Assembly (NCBI GenBank): GCA_003221595.1
Contig: QHSM01000392.1
Coordinates: forward strand, 1 to 11,279
From: Candidatus Rokuibacteriota bacterium
GTDB taxonomy: Bacteria; Methylomirabilota; Methylomirabilia; Rokubacteriales; CSP1-6
Direction: 5' to 3'
DNA: 11,279 bases
Position numbers and translations under genes: made by a program. Each line of letters begins with the position of its first letter. Position 1 is the first letter of the stretch. Shown one piece after another: positions 1 through 6,829 of this stretch. A model generated the notes under the pieces. The model was given only the letters and a program-made list of their open reading frames with translations, made no database searches and had not been told where the DNA came from.

Positions 1-517
1 CGCACCCTTGCTCGAGGCAGAGCGCGCCGAAGGTCATCGTCGCGAACGTGTCGTCGCTCAGGATCCGCCCAAGGCCGGAGGCCTCGGCGGGCGGCGGCGC
101 GGCTGCCCGCATCAGCGAGAGGAGCGCGCGCGATTCGCGGTCGCCGGGATCGAGCTCGGCCGCTGCCTCCAGGTGCGTGACGGCGTCGTCGATATGACCG
201 AGGCGCCGGTGGACCTCCGACGCCAGGCGGTGGCACTGCACGTCCTTGGGGCTCATGTCGAGGATGGCGTTCAGCTCGACCAGCGCGGCGGCAAGCTGCT
301 CGTCGGCGGCGAGGGCCTTGGCCAGGATGAGCCGGGCCGTGGTGTAGTGCGGGTAGCGCGCCAGCCCGTCGCGGCACAGCGCGACGGCGTCGCGTGTGCG
401 GCCGGCCTTGCGGTAGAGATCGGCCAGCTGGGCGAAGGCGAGGGAGGCGGGATCGCGCGCCAGCCGCTCTTCCTGCCGGCGGATGGCCCCCAGGCTGGCC
501 TGATCGTTGACCGGCAT
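1..517 (-). CDS. TPR-repeat protein, 3' end beyond the left edge
   Basis: An open frame starts at the ATG at 517-515 and runs off the window after 172 codons without a stop. The protein has no signal peptide and no membrane segment in the visible part. It consists of helical tetratricopeptide-like repeats at about residues 25-58 (with the pattern LADLYRKAGRTRDAVALCRDGL), 59-92 and 93-126. An Ala/Pro linker follows at 135-147, and a further repeat seems to begin near 158 (TFGALCLEQG). TPR proteins are scaffolds for protein binding, so no enzymatic role can be assigned. The ATG lies 53 nt after the aroB stop, which suggests cotranscription with aroB. No clear Shine-Dalgarno sequence is seen. 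In-frame GTG and TTG codons exist slightly upstream (about 544-562), so the start is uncertain. Identity as a TPR protein is fairly safe; the function is unknown. Confidence 0.75.
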   Translation of the reverse strand, partial: MPVNDQASLGAIRRQEERLARDPASLAFAQLADLYRKAGRTRDAVALCRDGLARYPHYTTARLILAKALAADEQLAAALVELNAILDMSPKDVQCHRLASEVHRRLGHIDDAVTHLEAAAELDPGDRESRALLSLMRAAAPPPAEASGLGRILSDDTFATMTFGALCLEQGC

Positions 518-570
518 CCCAAGGCGGTTATACGGAGCGCTCGTCTCGGTTGTCAATCCCACCACCGCCG

Positions 571-1653
571 TCACGATCCGAGCGATGTGATGACCGATCG
601 AACCTCGGCCACGGGCACGTCGTACACGAGGCGGAACGCGCCGATCCGCGGCGCCAGCACAAAGGGGACCCGGCCGTCCTTCGCCTTCTTGTCGCGGGCG
701 ATCGCCCCGACCACCGGCTCGACGTCGATCGCCGCCGCCCGGACCGGAAGCCCGAGGGCCTCGAGCAGACGCTCCTGTCGCGCGACCGTCTCGTCGCCGG
801 CCACACCGAGACGACGCGCCAGGCGGGCCTCGGCGACCATCCCCAGCGAGACCGCCTCGCCGTGCGTGAAGCGCTCGTACTTCGTGGCGGCCTCGAGCGC
901 GTGGCCGATCGTGTGGCCGTAGTTGAGCACGTGTCGCAGCTCGGCCTCCCGCTCGTCGCGCTCGATGACGGCGGCCTTGAGCCGGCAGGATCCGCCGATG
1001 ATTCGCTCGAGCACGTCGAGCTCGCGGGCCATGAGCGGCGTCACATCGCGCTCGAGCTCGGCGAAGTACTCGGCCTCCAGCACGACCCCGTGCTTGGCGA
1101 TCTCGGCGAGCCCGGAGCGAAAGTCGCGCTCGGGCAGCGTGCGCGCCACCGCCGGATCGACGAGTACGAGCCGCGGCTGATGGAACGCGCCGATCATGTT
1201 CTTCGCCAGGGGATGATCGATCGCCGTCTTGCCGCCGATGGAGGCGTCGACCTGAGCCAGGACGGTCGTCGGGATCTGCACGAAGTTGATCCCGCGCATG
1301 TACGTCGCGGCGGCGAAACCCGCCACGTCGCCGACGGCGCCGCCGCCCAGCGCCAGCACGGTCGAGGTCCGGTCGAGGCCTGCCGCGATGAGCTCGTTCC
1401 AGCAGTGCTGCGCGACGGCGAGGGTCTTGGCCCCTTCCCCCTCCGGGACCTCGATGGGGACGACCGAGAAGCCGGCCGACTCGAGGCTCGACGTCACCGT
1501 CTTGCCGTAAAGGCGCGCGACGGCGGCGTCGCTGACCAGCGCGGTGCGAGTTCCGACCGACAGCTCGCGCAGGCGCGTACCGATGGTCGCGATGGCTCCA
1601 CTGGCGACGACGATGCGATACGACCGGCTTCCGAGATTGACGTCTACGTTCAT
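571..1653 (-). CDS. aroB: 3-dehydroquinate synthase AroB
   Basis: This cytoplasmic enzyme converts DAHP to 3-dehydroquinate, the second step of the shikimate pathway, using NAD and a divalent metal. The protein is 360 aa, the normal length for the family. The glycine-rich NAD-binding segment GGGAVGDVAGFAAATYMRG is at residues 103-121, followed by IPTTVLAQVDASIGGKTAID at 127-146. The metal-ligand motifs are all present: the Glu of GLAEIAKHG (E184), the His of NYGHTIGHALE (H247) and the His of HGEAV (H264). Nothing essential is missing. The ATG at 1653 gives the usual short N-terminus; a weak purine-rich GAAGAG lies just upstream. The gene follows pilQ after 134 nt, matching the widespread pilQ-(aroK)-aroB order, but aroK is absent here. 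A TPR gene follows downstream. Confidence 0.97.
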   Translation of the reverse strand: MNVDVNLGSRSYRIVVASGAIATIGTRLRELSVGTRTALVSDAAVARLYGKTVTSSLESAGFSVVPIEVPEGEGAKTLAVAQHCWNELIAAGLDRTSTVLALGGGAVGDVAGFAAATYMRGINFVQIPTTVLAQVDASIGGKTAIDHPLAKNMIGAFHQPRLVLVDPAVARTLPERDFRSGLAEIAKHGVVLEAEYFAELERDVTPLMARELDVLERIIGGSCRLKAAVIERDEREAELRHVLNYGHTIGHALEAATKYERFTHGEAVSLGMVAEARLARRLGVAGDETVARQERLLEALGLPVRAAAIDVEPVVGAIARDKKAKDGRVPFVLAPRIGAFRLVYDVPVAEVRSVITSLGS

Positions 1654-1734
1654 GTGATCTCTTCGGCGGCTCGCCTCGGCCGGCGGGTCGACCGATGCTG
1701 TAAGGCTACCAGGTTTTCAGGCTGGCGAGATAGG

Positions 1735-1767
1735 TGCCTCACCGCGGGCCTCGCCCGCCGTGAGGCA
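1735..1767 (-). terminator. Strong hairpin between pilQ and aroB (terminator-like, no T-run)
   Basis: Two 15-nt arms (1735-1749 and 1753-1767) pair with a single C-C mismatch (1743/1759) around a 3-nt loop. The outer stem reads GCCTCAC/GTGAGGC and the inner stem GCGGGC/GCCCGC. The hairpin sits 21 nt past the pilQ stop and about 80 nt before the aroB start. No run of T follows on either strand, so it is not a textbook intrinsic terminator. It could be a Rho-assisted 3' end, an mRNA-stabilising structure or an attenuator that lowers aroB expression relative to pilQ. The structure is read directly; the role is inferred. Confidence 0.45.
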
Positions 1768-1787
1768 GGGAAGCAGCCTGCCCATCG

Positions 1788-4040
1788 CTACTTCTTCGGT
1801 GGCGGCGGCGGCGGCGTCTGGGCCACGTCAACCTTCAGGACGGAGGGGGTGATGAACACGACCAGCTCACGGCCCGTGCTCTGTGAGGCGGTGACCTTGA
1901 AGAGCCAGCCGAGCACCGGGATGTCACCGAAGAGCGGCACCTTGCGTGTTTCGTCGACGTCCAGGTTCGTCGTGACGCCGCCGATGACGAGCCGCTCGCC
2001 CTCCTTGATCAGGACCTCGGTCTGAGCCTTGCGCTTGTTGATCGCGGGCGGGCTCCCCAAGGTCGTGCCGAGGATGACGTTCTGGCCCCGCGAGTTGTTC
2101 TCGATAACCACCTTCATCTTGATCTTGCTGATGTCGCCCTCGCGAATGACGGTCGGCACGACGTCGAGCTTGAGCAGGGCTTCCTTGAACTGGTACTGCG
2201 TGCCCGCGGCGCTGACCGTCGCGTACGGGATTTCTTCACCGAGGGAGATCGACGCCGTCGCGTTCTCGACCGTCACGATCTCCGGGCGGGCGAGCGTGCG
2301 TGTCTTGCTCAAGACCCGCAGCGCCTCGAGGGCGAGGTTGACGTTGTAGCGACTCCCGGTGATGCCGAACGATATGCCGCCGGCGCCACCGCTCGCCGTG
2401 GCGGGCCCGCCGCCGAGGGCCGAGGTGACCGGCAGATTGACGACGTTCCCCCCCAGTGGGAGTCCCGTCAGTCCGCTGATCGGAAGGAGGCCCAGGAGTG
2501 ACGCGGCGCCGGCGGGAAGGTTCGGTGGGCCGAACACCCCGTCGACGGGAACTGTGCCGGCCGTCTGGTTACTGGGCTGGCTCGTGAATCCGCGCCCGAC
2601 CACGATCGACCGGTTATTCGACTGGAGCACCCCGCCGCCTCCCCACTGCACGCCGAGGGCGAAGAGATCGTCACGGTCCAGGATCTCCATCCGCGCCTCG
2701 ATCTTGACCTGCGGCAGCGGGACGTCGAGCTTCTCGCGGATCAGCTTCTTGATGCGCTCCAGGTCGCCCTCGTAGTGCCGGATGAAGAGCGAGTTCGTGG
2801 GCTTGTGCGCGCGGATCGTGATGCCCTTCGCCAGCACTTCGGCGCTCGGGGAGACGGGGACCGCCATTTGCGGTTGGGGGCCCGTCCCGTAGAGCGCCGA
2901 GAACGGCGGTCCCGGAATGGGAGGCATCCCGCCCACGATGGGCACCTGAGCCGCCTGGATACCTTCCGCGGGGATCCCGAGGATCCCTTGCAACGTCTTC
3001 GCGATCTCCTCCGGATCGGCGTAGGAGAGACGGATCGTCTCCTCGCGGAGAGGCCCGCGCGCCTGGAGCTCGGCCAGCGCCATCTCGGCGGCGCGCTTCT
3101 TGTCGATCGCCTCCTGCTCCTTCAGCTGGGCCTCGGCAGCCTTCGCGCGCACCTCACTCTCGGCCTTGAGGCGCGCCTCCTCGACTCGGGCCGTCTGCTC
3201 GCGCTCCTTGATCAGCTGCTCGTTCGAGACGATCCGGAGGACGTTGTCCTTCTCGATTTTTCGAAGCCCCCGCGTCTCGAGGATCGTGTCGAGCGCGAGG
3301 TCCCATGGGACGTTGCGCAGCGAGATCGACATCTTGCCCTTGACGTCGTCGCCGATGACGACGTTCTTGTTGCTCTCGGCGGCGAGGATGCGGAGGAGGT
3401 TCACGACGTCCGCGTCCTTGAAGTCGAACGAGATGAGCCGTTGCCCGTTGCTGGTGGTCGGCGTCGCAGGCGCCTGCGCGATCCGGATCGGCGCTGCGAC
3501 GGGTCGCGGCTCCGCCGTGCCGTTCGCGGCGCCGTTCGTGGGGCCGTTGGCGGTTCCGTTCGTGGCACCGTTGGCGCCCTTTGCCGCCCCGTTGGTGGGC
3601 GCGGGCGGGGTTGCCTGTGCCACGACCGTCGGCCCGCCGGCGGTGGGAATGACGATCGCCAGGCCGTTGGGCTCTTCACGGATCGCGTAGCCGACCGTAC
3701 GGCTCAGGTCGAGGACCAGGCGGGCGACACCCTGCCGGTACTGGCCGCCGCGGATCTGCTTGACCGGGTCCTTGCCAACGCTCAGGGGCGTCTTACGCCA
3801 GGCATAGACCGTGTCCTCGAGGTCGAGGACGAGCCGGGTGGGCGAATCCACGAGGTCGGCCTTGTAGTGTGGCTCGCGCGACGTCTTCACGAACACGGTG
3901 ACGGAGTCCGTCTGCGGCGTCACCGTCACCTCGCTCAGCCGTGCGGGCTCGGTCTGGGCCCCGCCTCCCGCTGGGACGAGCAGGAGCAGCACGAGACTCA
4001 CCACCATCAGGACCTTGGGGATCCGTCTGTCAGCGTTCAT
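1788..4040 (-). CDS. pilQ: Type IV pilus secretin PilQ
   Basis: PilQ forms the outer-membrane ring through which the pilus passes. This is a 750-aa precursor with an N-terminal signal peptide (hydrophobic core about residues 9-23, cleavage probably near AGGGAQ). An AMIN peptidoglycan-binding domain follows at about 33-132, then a low-complexity Asn-Gly-rich linker (about 145-178). Next come an STN/N0-like domain (about 203-272, FDFKDADVVNLLRILA), a charged Glu/Lys/Ala coiled-coil-like segment (about 274-330), and a secretin N1-type domain (about 334-445) with an internal Pro-rich loop. The secretin core runs from about 446 to 735. Its hallmarks are ARPEIVTVENATASISLGEE (584-603), VIGGVTT (685-691) and VPLFGDIPVLGWLFK (701-715). 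The tail is PPPPPPKK. The ATG directly abuts the pilP stop (TAAATG, no gap), so translation is probably coupled. It is the last gene of pilMNOPQ. Confidence 0.97.
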   Translation of the reverse strand: MNADRRIPKVLMVVSLVLLLLVPAGGGAQTEPARLSEVTVTPQTDSVTVFVKTSREPHYKADLVDSPTRLVLDLEDTVYAWRKTPLSVGKDPVKQIRGGQYRQGVARLVLDLSRTVGYAIREEPNGLAIVIPTAGGPTVVAQATPPAPTNGAAKGANGATNGTANGPTNGAANGTAEPRPVAAPIRIAQAPATPTTSNGQRLISFDFKDADVVNLLRILAAESNKNVVIGDDVKGKMSISLRNVPWDLALDTILETRGLRKIEKDNVLRIVSNEQLIKEREQTARVEEARLKAESEVRAKAAEAQLKEQEAIDKKRAAEMALAELQARGPLREETIRLSYADPEEIAKTLQGILGIPAEGIQAAQVPIVGGMPPIPGPPFSALYGTGPQPQMAVPVSPSAEVLAKGITIRAHKPTNSLFIRHYEGDLERIKKLIREKLDVPLPQVKIEARMEILDRDDLFALGVQWGGGGVLQSNNRSIVVGRGFTSQPSNQTAGTVPVDGVFGPPNLPAGAASLLGLLPISGLTGLPLGGNVVNLPVTSALGGGPATASGGAGGISFGITGSRYNVNLALEALRVLSKTRTLARPEIVTVENATASISLGEEIPYATVSAAGTQYQFKEALLKLDVVPTVIREGDISKIKMKVVIENNSRGQNVILGTTLGSPPAINKRKAQTEVLIKEGERLVIGGVTTNLDVDETRKVPLFGDIPVLGWLFKVTASQSTGRELVVFITPSVLKVDVAQTPPPPPPKK
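3519..3578. repeat. Five 12-bp tandem units in the pilQ linker
   Basis: Five consecutive 12-nt units (3519-3530, 3531-3542, 3543-3554, 3555-3566, 3567-3578) share the core CCGTT(C/G)G(T/C)GG. A degenerate copy follows, and another recognisable core lies near 3589-3600. In pilQ each unit encodes four residues of the form NG(T/A/P)(A/T/N-like), placing Asn-Gly pairs at residues 157, 161, 165, 169 and 173. This is the flexible linker between the AMIN domain and the STN/N0 domain. Because the unit is a multiple of three, slippage changes linker length without breaking the frame. Confidence 0.8.
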
Positions 4041-4544
4041 TTAGTTTGTCGCCAGTTTGAGAACCACGCGGTTTGAGGGTGCGCCGGCCTTCGCCGCCAC
4101 CGCGAACACCACGCTGTCGGAGCCGATCTCCAACAGGCGGCCATCCCCGAGCGTGTCCCCGGGTTTGAGGATGTAGCCGATGCCATCCGGCGCCTCGACC
4201 AGCGCGAGCGCCGAGCGATTGCTGCGAATGATTCCGGTCAGCCTGGTTGCCGCCACCGTGAGTCCTCCGGAGCCCTCGCGAACCTCGAGGGTCTCGAATG
4301 GGTCGCGACGTCCCCCGGACTGATACTTCGGCACCGCAGCGCTGGGATCGGGCGGAACGGCCTCGGCCGCAGCCGCCGGCGCGCCCGGCGTCGGTGCGCC
4401 GGGCATGGGCGGCGCCTGAGAGGGCGCCGCGATCGGCTTCGGCGGCGGGGGCGGCGGGGCGGAGCTTCCGCAGGCGCCGAGCGTCGTGGCCACGCCGATC
4501 GAGGCGAGCACCACCAGATGCGCGCGCACTATGCGGAGCCTCAC
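4041..4544 (-). CDS. pilP: Type IV pilus inner-membrane lipoprotein PilP
   Basis: PilP is a periplasmic lipoprotein that links the PilN/PilO pair to the N-domain of the PilQ secretin. The 167-aa precursor has a lipoprotein signal with the lipobox LGAC and the lipidated Cys at residue 25. A Pro/Ala-rich periplasmic linker follows (about 29-72). The folded PilP domain (about 77-167) starts with the family's usual RRDPFE (79-84), followed by LTGII, ALVEAPDGIGYILKPGDTLG (114-133) and ALAL/VVF strands. The start is GTG at 4544, overlapping the pilO stop as GTGA. This start gives a proper signal peptide, and a G-rich stretch lies upstream. The stop TAA abuts the pilQ ATG. Length and layout are typical. 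Confidence 0.94.
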   Translation of the reverse strand: MRLRIVRAHLVVLASIGVATTLGACGSSAPPPPPPKPIAAPSQAPPMPGAPTPGAPAAAAEAVPPDPSAAVPKYQSGGRRDPFETLEVREGSGGLTVAATRLTGIIRSNRSALALVEAPDGIGYILKPGDTLGDGRLLEIGSDSVVFAVAAKAGAPSNRVVLKLATN

Positions 4545-5146
4545 CGCGCCCCCGCCGGCCTCGGCGCCGGCGGCGCACCGATGGGACGGTACATGTAGGT
4601 CGCGAGCACCAGCTCGGCGCGGACCGGGACCCGAGGGCGATTCAGGCCGTTCAGCTTGATCTCCGTGATGTTCACGACGCGCGCCATCTTGGCGATCCTC
4701 TCGAAGAACTCGCCGAATTGGTGATAGCCCGCCTCCGCGTTCAGCGCGATCGGGATCTCGCTGTAGTAGTCGCGAACAACCGGCGGACGAGGCTGGAAGA
4801 GCGCGACGCCGAGCCCGGATGCGGTGGCCGCGTCGGAGACCGTTCGGTAGAGGGTGGGGATCTCCTTCTCGCCCGGCAACCGGTCCTTCAGTGCATTGAG
4901 GCGAGCCTCGAGCTCCGCGACCTCGCGCCGGTACTTCAAAAGATCGGCGACGATCGCCCGGTTACGGGTGATCTCGCTCTGCAGCGAGCTCAGCTGCGCG
5001 CGGAGCTGCGCCACCTCGGCCTGGGCCGGCGCCAGCAGGAGGAAGTACGCGGCGGCGATGATGACGATCGCTCCCAGGGCGCCCCCGACGAGCTTCTGCG
5101 ATCTCGGCGCGTTGACGATGGGGTCGAAGATCGGCGGGAGCGGCAT
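4541..5146 (-). CDS. pilO: Type IV pilus inner-membrane protein PilO
   Basis: PilO is a bitopic inner-membrane protein that pairs with PilN and, with PilP, aligns the motor with PilQ. The 201-aa protein has a short cytoplasmic N-terminus and one membrane helix (about residues 19-39). A coiled coil follows (about 42-92), then a ferredoxin-like periplasmic domain (about 95-188) with the family pattern YHQFGEFFERIAKMARVVNI (141-160). The Pro/Ala-rich tail is unremarkable. The ATG at 5146 lies 1 nt after the pilN stop. A good Shine-Dalgarno GAGGG sits 5 nt upstream, inside the last codons of pilN. The stop overlaps the pilP GTG start. Length matches the family. Confidence 0.95.
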   Translation of the reverse strand: MPLPPIFDPIVNAPRSQKLVGGALGAIVIIAAAYFLLLAPAQAEVAQLRAQLSSLQSEITRNRAIVADLLKYRREVAELEARLNALKDRLPGEKEIPTLYRTVSDAATASGLGVALFQPRPPVVRDYYSEIPIALNAEAGYHQFGEFFERIAKMARVVNITEIKLNGLNRPRVPVRAELVLATYMYRPIGAPPAPRPAGAR

Positions 5147-5147
5147 G

Positions 5148-5708
5148 TCAGCCCTCGAAGCGGCAGGTGACTTCGAACGTCACCAGCGGGGAGGGCCGGG
5201 CCAGATCCCGGCGGGACACCACGAGGTCGACGTCCTTGAACTTCCCGGAGGCGCGCAGGTTCGACATGAAGTCCGCGACCGCCGTGGCGGAGAATGCCGA
5301 CCCGGCGACCTTGATTTGCCCGCCGCGCTCCTCGAACCCGGTGATCCAGAGATCGCTCGGGATGACGCTGGCGAACGCCTCCACCATCAAGATCGGCCGC
5401 CCCTGAGCCTTGGTGATCGACTCGATGACGTCGACCCGCTTGCGCAGCTCGTTCGCGAGCTCCTTGATCTTGGTTTCCTGCCCGATCTGCGCTTTCAGGG
5501 CCGCCAGGTCCTTCTGCGCTCGGTCGATGTCGGCGGTGAGGTTCGCTTTGGTGCTGATCAGGATCCACCAGGTCACGCCGACGCCGAGCAGCAAGGCGAG
5601 GTAAACGACCCCGAACAGCCACGCCATGTTGAAGGCCGGGAGGCTGAAGCTGAACCCGGCGCCCCGCAGGCGACGACCCCGTTCCGGCGCGAGGTTGATC
5701 CTGATCAT
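5148..5708 (-). CDS. pilN: Type IV pilus inner-membrane protein PilN
   Basis: PilN is the partner of PilO, and its cytoplasmic tail binds PilM. The 186-aa protein opens with MIRINLAPER, the conserved INL-type peptide that docks in the PilM groove. It has one membrane helix (about residues 28-52), a coiled-coil segment (about 54-100) and a ferredoxin-like periplasmic domain (about 103-184) containing PSDLWITGFEERGGQIKVAG. I chose the ATG at 5708 because it places MIRINL at the N-terminus, has GGGAG 10 nt upstream and overlaps the pilM stop as ATGA. A longer open frame continues upstream to 6020 but lies inside pilM and adds a non-homologous extension. The gene ends 1 nt before the pilO start. 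Confidence 0.95.
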   Translation of the reverse strand: MIRINLAPERGRRLRGAGFSFSLPAFNMAWLFGVVYLALLLGVGVTWWILISTKANLTADIDRAQKDLAALKAQIGQETKIKELANELRKRVDVIESITKAQGRPILMVEAFASVIPSDLWITGFEERGGQIKVAGSAFSATAVADFMSNLRASGKFKDVDLVVSRRDLARPSPLVTFEVTCRFEG

Positions 5709-6754
5709 TTCGGCTTGTCTCCCGGACGTCGCAGTGCCAGACCGACGGCCACCGCCAGGGCCGGGCCGGCGGCGTGAACTTCGTCGGCGAAAGCCGAGTC
5801 GATCTCGATGCGCTGGAACGGCTTCGTCAGCTCGACCGGGATGCCCCAGTTCGACGACAGATAGTCGCTCAGCCCCGGAAGCTGCGCGCAGCCGCCGGCG
5901 AGGACGATCTTCCCAATGCGCTCGGACTCGGCCGTCGACGCGAAGTAGTCGAACGTCCGCTGGACCTCGAGCGACAGCTCGCGCGACACCGCTTCCAGCG
6001 CCGGCACGACGGTCTCCCACCGCACGCCCACGTCGCGACCGAGCTTGGCGGCCTCCGCCTGCTCGAAGGGAATCTTGAGCTGCTGGGCGATCGCCTGCGT
6101 GTAGTTGTTGCCGCCGAACGGGATGTCACGAGCGAAGATCGTCGAGCCGCCCCGCACGACGTTGGTCTTCATGATCGAGGCACCGATGTCGATCAGCGCG
6201 ACGGTCTCGCCGCGATCACCGGGGTTGTTCACCTCGAACTGGTTGCCGAGCGCGAAGCTGTCGACGTCGACGATCGTGGGCGTGAGGCCCGCGTCCTCGA
6301 CGACGGCGGCGTACTCGAGGACCTTCGACTTCTTCACCGCGACCAGGATCAGGTCCAGCACGCCGTTGTGCTGTCCGATGCTCTGGTAGTCGAGAAAGAC
6401 CTCGTCGATGGCAAAGGGAACGTGATGTTCCGCTTCGAGCTGGACCACGTCGCCGACTTCCCGGGTCGGCACTTCCGGAATCTGGACTTTCTTGATGATC
6501 AGTTCTCGGCCACAGACCGCGATCGCACAGCTGCTGCCCTTGAGCCCCGCCCGGGAAACGGCGCTCTTGATCGCCTCCACAACGGTGCGCGGGTCCTTGA
6601 TCGAGCCGTCCGCGATCACGTCGGGGGGCAGGGGGGCCACCCCCAGAGAGGTCAGCCTATAGGATCCACCCGACTCCTTGAGGTTGACAGCCTTCACCCC
6701 GCTCGAGCCGATGTCGAGGCCAAATATTTCCGGAGACCTGCGGAAGAACGCCAT
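5705..6754 (-). CDS. pilM: Type IV pilus actin-like ATPase PilM
   Basis: PilM is a cytoplasmic actin/FtsA-fold nucleotide-binding protein that binds the N-terminus of PilN and connects the alignment complex to the motor. The protein is 349 aa, the usual length. The actin-fold signatures are visible: FGLDIGSSGVKAV (residues 11-23, phosphate 1), ALIDIGASIMKTNVV (186-200, phosphate 2), DIPFGGNNYTQAIA (210-223), and LAGGCAQLPGL (285-295, adenosine). GPALAVAVGLALR (330-342) closes the domain. The ATG at 6754 is preceded by a purine-rich GGGAGAAAGG (6772-6763), 8 nt upstream, which is the best ribosome binding site in the window. It fits pilM being the first gene of the pilMNOPQ block. The stop overlaps pilN as ATGA. 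Confidence 0.97.
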   Translation of the reverse strand: MAFFRRSPEIFGLDIGSSGVKAVNLKESGGSYRLTSLGVAPLPPDVIADGSIKDPRTVVEAIKSAVSRAGLKGSSCAIAVCGRELIIKKVQIPEVPTREVGDVVQLEAEHHVPFAIDEVFLDYQSIGQHNGVLDLILVAVKKSKVLEYAAVVEDAGLTPTIVDVDSFALGNQFEVNNPGDRGETVALIDIGASIMKTNVVRGGSTIFARDIPFGGNNYTQAIAQQLKIPFEQAEAAKLGRDVGVRWETVVPALEAVSRELSLEVQRTFDYFASTAESERIGKIVLAGGCAQLPGLSDYLSSNWGIPVELTKPFQRIEIDSAFADEVHAAGPALAVAVGLALRRPGDKPK

Positions 6755-6784
6755 ATTAAAAGCCTTTCTCCCTGATGGTTAAAC

Positions 6785-6815
6785 AGTATAGGGCGGCGGG
6801 TACCGGGGGGGCCAA
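6785..6815 (-). promoter_or_regulatory. pilM: Possible promoter for pilMNOPQ
   Basis: On the minus strand a -10-like TATACT (6790-6785) has a TTGGCC that resembles a -35 element (6815-6810) 19 nt upstream. The start point would fall near 6778, giving a leader of about 24 nt that includes the GGGAGAAAGG ribosome binding site. The -10 is good, but the -35 is weak and the spacing long. It sits in the only sizeable gap of the block and in an AT-richer patch, which is why I list it. Confidence 0.3.
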
Positions 6816-6829
6816 TATTTTCCCACGTA

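Noticed and set aside
8..922. 304-codon open frame on the plus strand
   Set aside because: Crosses both the TPR gene and the 3' end of aroB on the other strand, with no recognisable motif.
550..2025. 491-codon open frame on the plus strand across aroB
   Set aside because: Arg/Asp-rich, low-character translation lying opposite aroB, whose NAD and metal motifs are unmistakable. High GC keeps shadow frames open.
2775..4076. 433-codon open frame on the plus strand across pilQ
   Set aside because: Antisense to the PilQ coding frame; composition is Arg/Asp/Leu repeats with no domain.
5148..6020. PilN with an extra 104 N-terminal residues
   Set aside because: The extension overlaps pilM and hides the conserved MIRINL start. 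The ATG at 5708 has a Shine-Dalgarno sequence and an ATGA overlap.
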